Of a stretch of DNA of 25,027 nt, positions 21,627 through 25,027 are shown piece after piece. The notes under the pieces were generated by a model. The model ran no database searches. It saw only the letters and a program-made list of their open reading frames with translations, and was not told the DNA's origin. Origin of the DNA: Comchoanobacter sp040266255 (lineage in GTDB: Bacteria; Pseudomonadota; Gammaproteobacteria; Comchoanobacterales; Comchoanobacteraceae); assembly GCA_040266255.1 (NCBI GenBank), contig JBDQEV010000017.1, positions 1 through 25,027 of the forward strand, given 5' to 3'. The position numbers were made by a program, and so were the translations under genes. Positions within the stretch are counted from its first letter, which is position 1. Every line of letters begins with the position of its first letter.

Positions 21627-24600
21627 TTATTGGCAAGCTTCACAATCAGGGTCTTCGATTGAGCAGTACTTTGGCTGTGGTTCTGCCTCAGCTTTTTCGA
21701 CCTTATTGAGCTTTCCATCATGAATGGTTGATTTCTCACCATCTGTTGCAGCAACTGTTCTTAAGTAGTAAGTTGTTTTCAATCCCATTTGCCATGCCGA
21801 CTTATACAACTGATCTAACTTTTTACCTGAAACATTAGCTACATATAAGTTTAGTGATTGACTTTGATCAAGCCACTTCTGACGTCTAGACGCACATCTG
21901 ACTAACCACAGTGGATCAACTTCAAATGCTGTTTTATAACGCAATCTTATCTCTTCTGGAATGCGATCAATCTGCTGAATACTCCCATCATAGTACTTGA
22001 GCTCTTTTACCATAAAATCATCCCATATCCCAAGAGCTTTTAGCTCTTGTACAAGGTATTTATTGACTACAGTAAATTCACCTGAAAGTGTAGATTTGAC
22101 AGCTAAGTTCATATATGTCGGCTCAATAGACTGAGAGGTATTTGAAATATTAGCAATAGTTGCAGTTGGGGCGATTGCCATTACATTAGAGTTTCTAATG
22201 CCGTATACTTTTAGCTTATCTCTAATAGGCTGCCAATCTAGCTGTTGTGACTGATCCATATCCAATAGTTCACCACGGTGGGACTTGAGCAATTCAATTG
22301 AATCTATTGGCAAAATACCCTTATCCCATAGAGAACCGCGATAAGTAGAATAAAAACCTCTTTCTTTTGCCAGCTCTATAGATGCATCAATTGCATGGTA
22401 GCTAATAAACTCCATCAATTGATCTGCAACGTCTACAGCTTCATCAGAGTCATAGCAAACACCAAGCTTGTATAGCATATCTTGGAAGCCCATTGTACCT
22501 AAACCAACTGGACGATGCCTTGTATTTGCATTTTTAGCCTCATCAACCGAGTAATAGTTTACATCAATAACATTATCTAACATCCTAACTGCTGTGTGAA
22601 TGGTTTTGATCAACTTTTCTTGATCCAACTTGCCTTTTAATGCAGGTAAGCTAACACCAGCATCACTTGCTTGATCTAAGATATGTCTTTCTAAGTTAAT
22701 ACTTCCCAAGTTACATACTGCAACTTCGTCTTCACTTGTATTTAGAGTAATCTCTGTACATAGATTTGAAGAGTGAATATCACCAACATGCCCTTGAGGA
22801 TTTCTCAAATTAATTGGGCACTTAAAGGTCATCCAAGGGTGGCCTGTTTCATATAGCATTGATAACATTTTACGCCAAAGGTGCGCTGCCTCTACTGTCT
22901 TAGACATGATCTTGCCTTCTTTAGCAAGCGCTTCATATGCAACGTATATTGCCTCAAAATCATGACCATATGTATTGATTAGATTAGGGACTTGATCCGG
23001 TGAAAATAAAGTCCAATTCCCCTTCTCTATCACGCGCTTCATGAACAAATCTGGTATCCAGTTTGCTGTATTCATATCATGTGTACGACGACGATCATCA
23101 CCAGAGTTCTTTCTAAGGTCTAAAAAGTCATAGATATCTAAATGCCATGTTTCAAGATATGCACAAACTGCACCTTTTCTTTTACCGCCTTGGTTTACAG
23201 CAATTGCAGTTGCATCTGCAATATTTAAAAATGGTATCACACCTGATGAACGACCATTTGTGCCCTTAATCCATGACCCACTAGCTCTAACCTTTGTCCA
23301 TGCTGTTCCAACACCACCTGAGCACTGTGATATTTTTGCCTGCTTAGAAATATAGTTTCCAATCCCTTCAATACTGTCTGGGACATCAAGCAAGAAACAA
23401 CTTGAAAGCTGTGACTGATTTGTACCTGAATTAAATAGAGTTGGTGTCGCACACATATATGAAAGCTGAGATATTAACTCGTAATACTCTATTGCTTTTG
23501 CAGTTTTATCCTTGCCATCATTCAATGCTAACCCCATTGCGACACGCATGAATAAAACCTGTGGCATTTCAATTCTTGTGCCTTGATGATGAATAAAGTA
23601 ACGATCATATAATGTTTGCAAACCAAAGAATGAGAATAAATTATCTCTTGAGCAATCAATTGCAGCAGACAAAGCATCAAGATCATAATCTAACAATCTT
23701 TTATCTAGGTAGCCATGCTCAATGCCCTTATGGATATAATCACCAAATATTTTTTGATATTCGAAGTTTGGATCCTTGAGTTGAATTGCTTTTCCATGGA
23801 AAAAGCTTAATACTTCTTCACTCAAGCGATGCTTCAATAGCCTTGCAGCAAAATATGCATAGTTTGGCTCTTGCTCAACTAAAGGTCTTGTAACCATAAT
23901 AAGTGCGCTATTTACACCATGGTATTCTATACCTGAATATAGATTTTTATACGCCTCCTCTACGACTAAATTACAATCAATTTCTGAAAGCCCATTTGCC
24001 AAGCGATTAAGAAATGCAAGCAGTCCTGCTTTATCTAAACTCTTTAGCTCGCCATTTGGAGACTTAATTTTAATTGCTGGCTCAAAATTAGCACTCTCTT
24101 GCACTCTTTCACTGGCTCTTTTTTCTCTATATAAGATGAAACGATGTGCAACATCATGTGCGTCTGAAAGCATCAAACCCTTTTCAACACAATTTTGAAT
24201 TTCTTCAATATGAATAGCACCCCCATTAGGTCGTGCCTGAGTCAACATCTGAAGTGTTTGAAAGCTTGCTTGAGACGCCTTTTCATCCAATGATGCAGCA
24301 TCAATATCTGATGCTAACATTGCCTTCTTGATCACTGCCTGAATACGAGACTGATCAAATGACACAACAGAACCATCGCGCTTAATCACCAGATATGCCT
24401 CAGGGTCAAAGCCAGCAAGCGCAGGGGAAACAGTGCCTCCCTGCTCTCTTGCCTGCATTTCCAGCCCTTTGTCTTGTATTAAGGAGAAAATGCGCTGCTG
24501 ATCTCGAAGATGAAATGGCTTTTTAGTCAAAGGACTAACCAGTCTCTGGTCTTTAATCATTAGCTCACTTGCCAACACTCTAATGTCATAGCAGTTCTGG

Positions 24601-24917
24601 TCAATCGTGACTAATAAAAATTCATTTGGGATCTGTGCATCAGCAGGATATTTTTGCCCCGGCATTCTACTACAAGAATATAGCAAGACTTGATAAACAG
24701 CTTCGTGATATTGAATATGAGAAACATCATCCAAGATCTTTCTAAGCAATAAAAATGCCTGCGAAAACTGCTTTGAATTCTCACTCTCACAAGCCGACAG
24801 AATTCCCTCAACATGTTTTGCAATAGTATTAGGCAACTTGGCTGCACTCTGCCCTAAATGCTCTAAAACATCACTCATTGGGCCCTCACCCTTAAACTGC
24901 TTCTCAATAACGCTCAT
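21627..24917 (-). CDS. nrdA: Ribonucleotide reductase class Ia, alpha subunit, with N-terminal extension
   Basis: The catalytic subunit reducing NDPs to dNDPs. Of 1096 residues, about 175-265 form the ATP-cone for allosteric activity control, 283-360 a second, degenerate cone-like segment, and the rest the barrel: ATPTLFNSGT and LSSCFL with the first redox cysteine, NLCTEI with the thiyl-radical cysteine (about 720), AVCNLGSINL with its partner, a Tyr-Tyr pair in LKTTYYLRT, and the C-terminal swinging cysteines DCEACQ. The first roughly 170 residues precede the usual start and are not found in the Pseudomonas protein; residues about 82-148 show a U-box-like pattern (IPNEFL, CYDIRV, SPLTKKPF). 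The start at 24917 has AAGGAG nine bases upstream. Two NrdR-type boxes lie upstream. Confidence 0.95.
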   Translation of the reverse strand: MSVIEKQFKGEGPMSDVLEHLGQSAAKLPNTIAKHVEGILSACESENSKQFSQAFLLLRKILDDVSHIQYHEAVYQVLLYSCSRMPGQKYPADAQIPNEFLLVTIDQNCYDIRVLASELMIKDQRLVSPLTKKPFHLRDQQRIFSLIQDKGLEMQAREQGGTVSPALAGFDPEAYLVIKRDGSVVSFDQSRIQAVIKKAMLASDIDAASLDEKASQASFQTLQMLTQARPNGGAIHIEEIQNCVEKGLMLSDAHDVAHRFILYREKRASERVQESANFEPAIKIKSPNGELKSLDKAGLLAFLNRLANGLSEIDCNLVVEEAYKNLYSGIEYHGVNSALIMVTRPLVEQEPNYAYFAARLLKHRLSEEVLSFFHGKAIQLKDPNFEYQKIFGDYIHKGIEHGYLDKRLLDYDLDALSAAIDCSRDNLFSFFGLQTLYDRYFIHHQGTRIEMPQVLFMRVAMGLALNDGKDKTAKAIEYYELISQLSYMCATPTLFNSGTNQSQLSSCFLLDVPDSIEGIGNYISKQAKISQCSGGVGTAWTKVRASGSWIKGTNGRSSGVIPFLNIADATAIAVNQGGKRKGAVCAYLETWHLDIYDFLDLRKNSGDDRRRTHDMNTANWIPDLFMKRVIEKGNWTLFSPDQVPNLINTYGHDFEAIYVAYEALAKEGKIMSKTVEAAHLWRKMLSMLYETGHPWMTFKCPINLRNPQGHVGDIHSSNLCTEITLNTSEDEVAVCNLGSINLERHILDQASDAGVSLPALKGKLDQEKLIKTIHTAVRMLDNVIDVNYYSVDEAKNANTRHRPVGLGTMGFQDMLYKLGVCYDSDEAVDVADQLMEFISYHAIDASIELAKERGFYSTYRGSLWDKGILPIDSIELLKSHRGELLDMDQSQQLDWQPIRDKLKVYGIRNSNVMAIAPTATIANISNTSQSIEPTYMNLAVKSTLSGEFTVVNKYLVQELKALGIWDDFMVKELKYYDGSIQQIDRIPEEIRLRYKTAFEVDPLWLVRCASRRQKWLDQSQSLNLYVANVSGKKLDQLYKSAWQMGLKTTYYLRTVAATDGEKSTIHDGKLNKVEKAEAEPQPKYCSIEDPDCEACQ

Positions 24918-24934
24918 CTATAATAACTCCTTAA

Positions 24935-24981
24935 ACACAATATGTAGAATCAAAAAACTCATTTAACACAATATATGGCAC
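24935..24981 (-). promoter_or_regulatory. Paired NrdR boxes upstream of nrdA
   Basis: ACACAATATGTAGAAT (24935-24950) and ACACAATATATGGCAC (24966-24981) each resemble the NrdR consensus acaCwAtATaTwGtgt (about 13 and 12 of 16 positions). They are spaced 31 bp apart, three helical turns, the spacing typical of NrdR box pairs. They end 18 bp upstream of the nrdA ATG and cover the likely promoter, as expected for repression by ATP/dATP-bound NrdR. Confidence 0.78.
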
Positions 24982-25027
24982 AAACAAACCAGTAATCAAT
25001 AGCAATATACGAGCATTAAACCAATAT

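Noticed and set aside
21607..21636. Longer start of NrdB
   Set aside because: Overlaps nrdA and skips the obvious AAGGAG-ATG at 21606.
1..25027. Insertion sequences, CRISPR array, prophage or integrase genes
   Set aside because: None seen: no transposase or integrase motifs and no spaced short repeats; the 102-bp repeats are protein-coding ankyrin units.

Overview
The window looks like part of the chromosome of a low-GC gammaproteobacterium, probably host-associated and close to Legionellales (Coxiella/Legionella/Rickettsiella-like). Two things point there. The first is conserved gammaproteobacterial gene order: thrS-infC / rpmI-rplT-pheS-pheT-ihfA-merR-tRNA-Pro, alaS-lysC-csrA-tRNA-Ser, yibN-grxC-secB and nrdA-nrdB. 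The second is a scatter of ankyrin-repeat and orphan genes at the joints between these blocks. The genus assignment is inference. Almost every housekeeping gene is on the minus strand; the only plus-strand genes are the two ankyrin-repeat genes.

Layout from left to right. (1) 1-1301: plus-strand ankyrin gene made of near-identical 102-bp repeats, with a damaged 5' end. (2) 1440-3520: minus-strand unit tRNA-Ser(GCU)-mutM-rhodanese(yibN)-grxC-secB, closed by a hairpin terminator. (3) 3721-7258: alaS-lysC-csrA. The aspartokinase is only a catalytic domain, without ACT domains, and csrA has its own strong promoter. (4) 7312-9005: ihfA-merR-tRNA-Pro(GGG)-cell-wall amidase. (5) 9292-13200: rpmI-rplT-pheS-pheT, tightly packed and driven by a promoter just upstream of rpmI. 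(6) 13424-14609: an insertion between rpmI and infC, which are usually adjacent; it holds an orphan 207-residue protein, a terminator and a possible gene remnant. (7) 14610-17077: tRNA-Val(GAC)-thrS-infC. (8) 17277-19364: an accessory pair, an orphan 238-residue gene (minus) and a divergently transcribed ankyrin gene (plus) disrupted by a perfect 46-bp tandem duplication. (9) 19376-24981: nrdA-nrdB-ccmA-ccmB with overlapping genes, preceded by a pair of NrdR-type boxes.

The conserved genes serve translation (four aminoacyl-tRNA synthetase subunits, IF-3, L20, L35, three tRNAs), nucleotide reduction, protein export (SecB), DNA repair (MutM), nucleoid and RNA regulation (IHF alpha, CsrA), cell-wall hydrolysis and cytochrome c maturation. 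The points most worth a second look are: the 46-bp frameshifting duplication and the apparent N-terminal kinship of the two genes at 17277-19364; the long N-terminal extension of NrdA with a U-box-like pattern; the ACT-less aspartokinase; the split infC/rpmI operon; and the fact that all three tRNAs sit directly upstream of a protein gene on the same strand.
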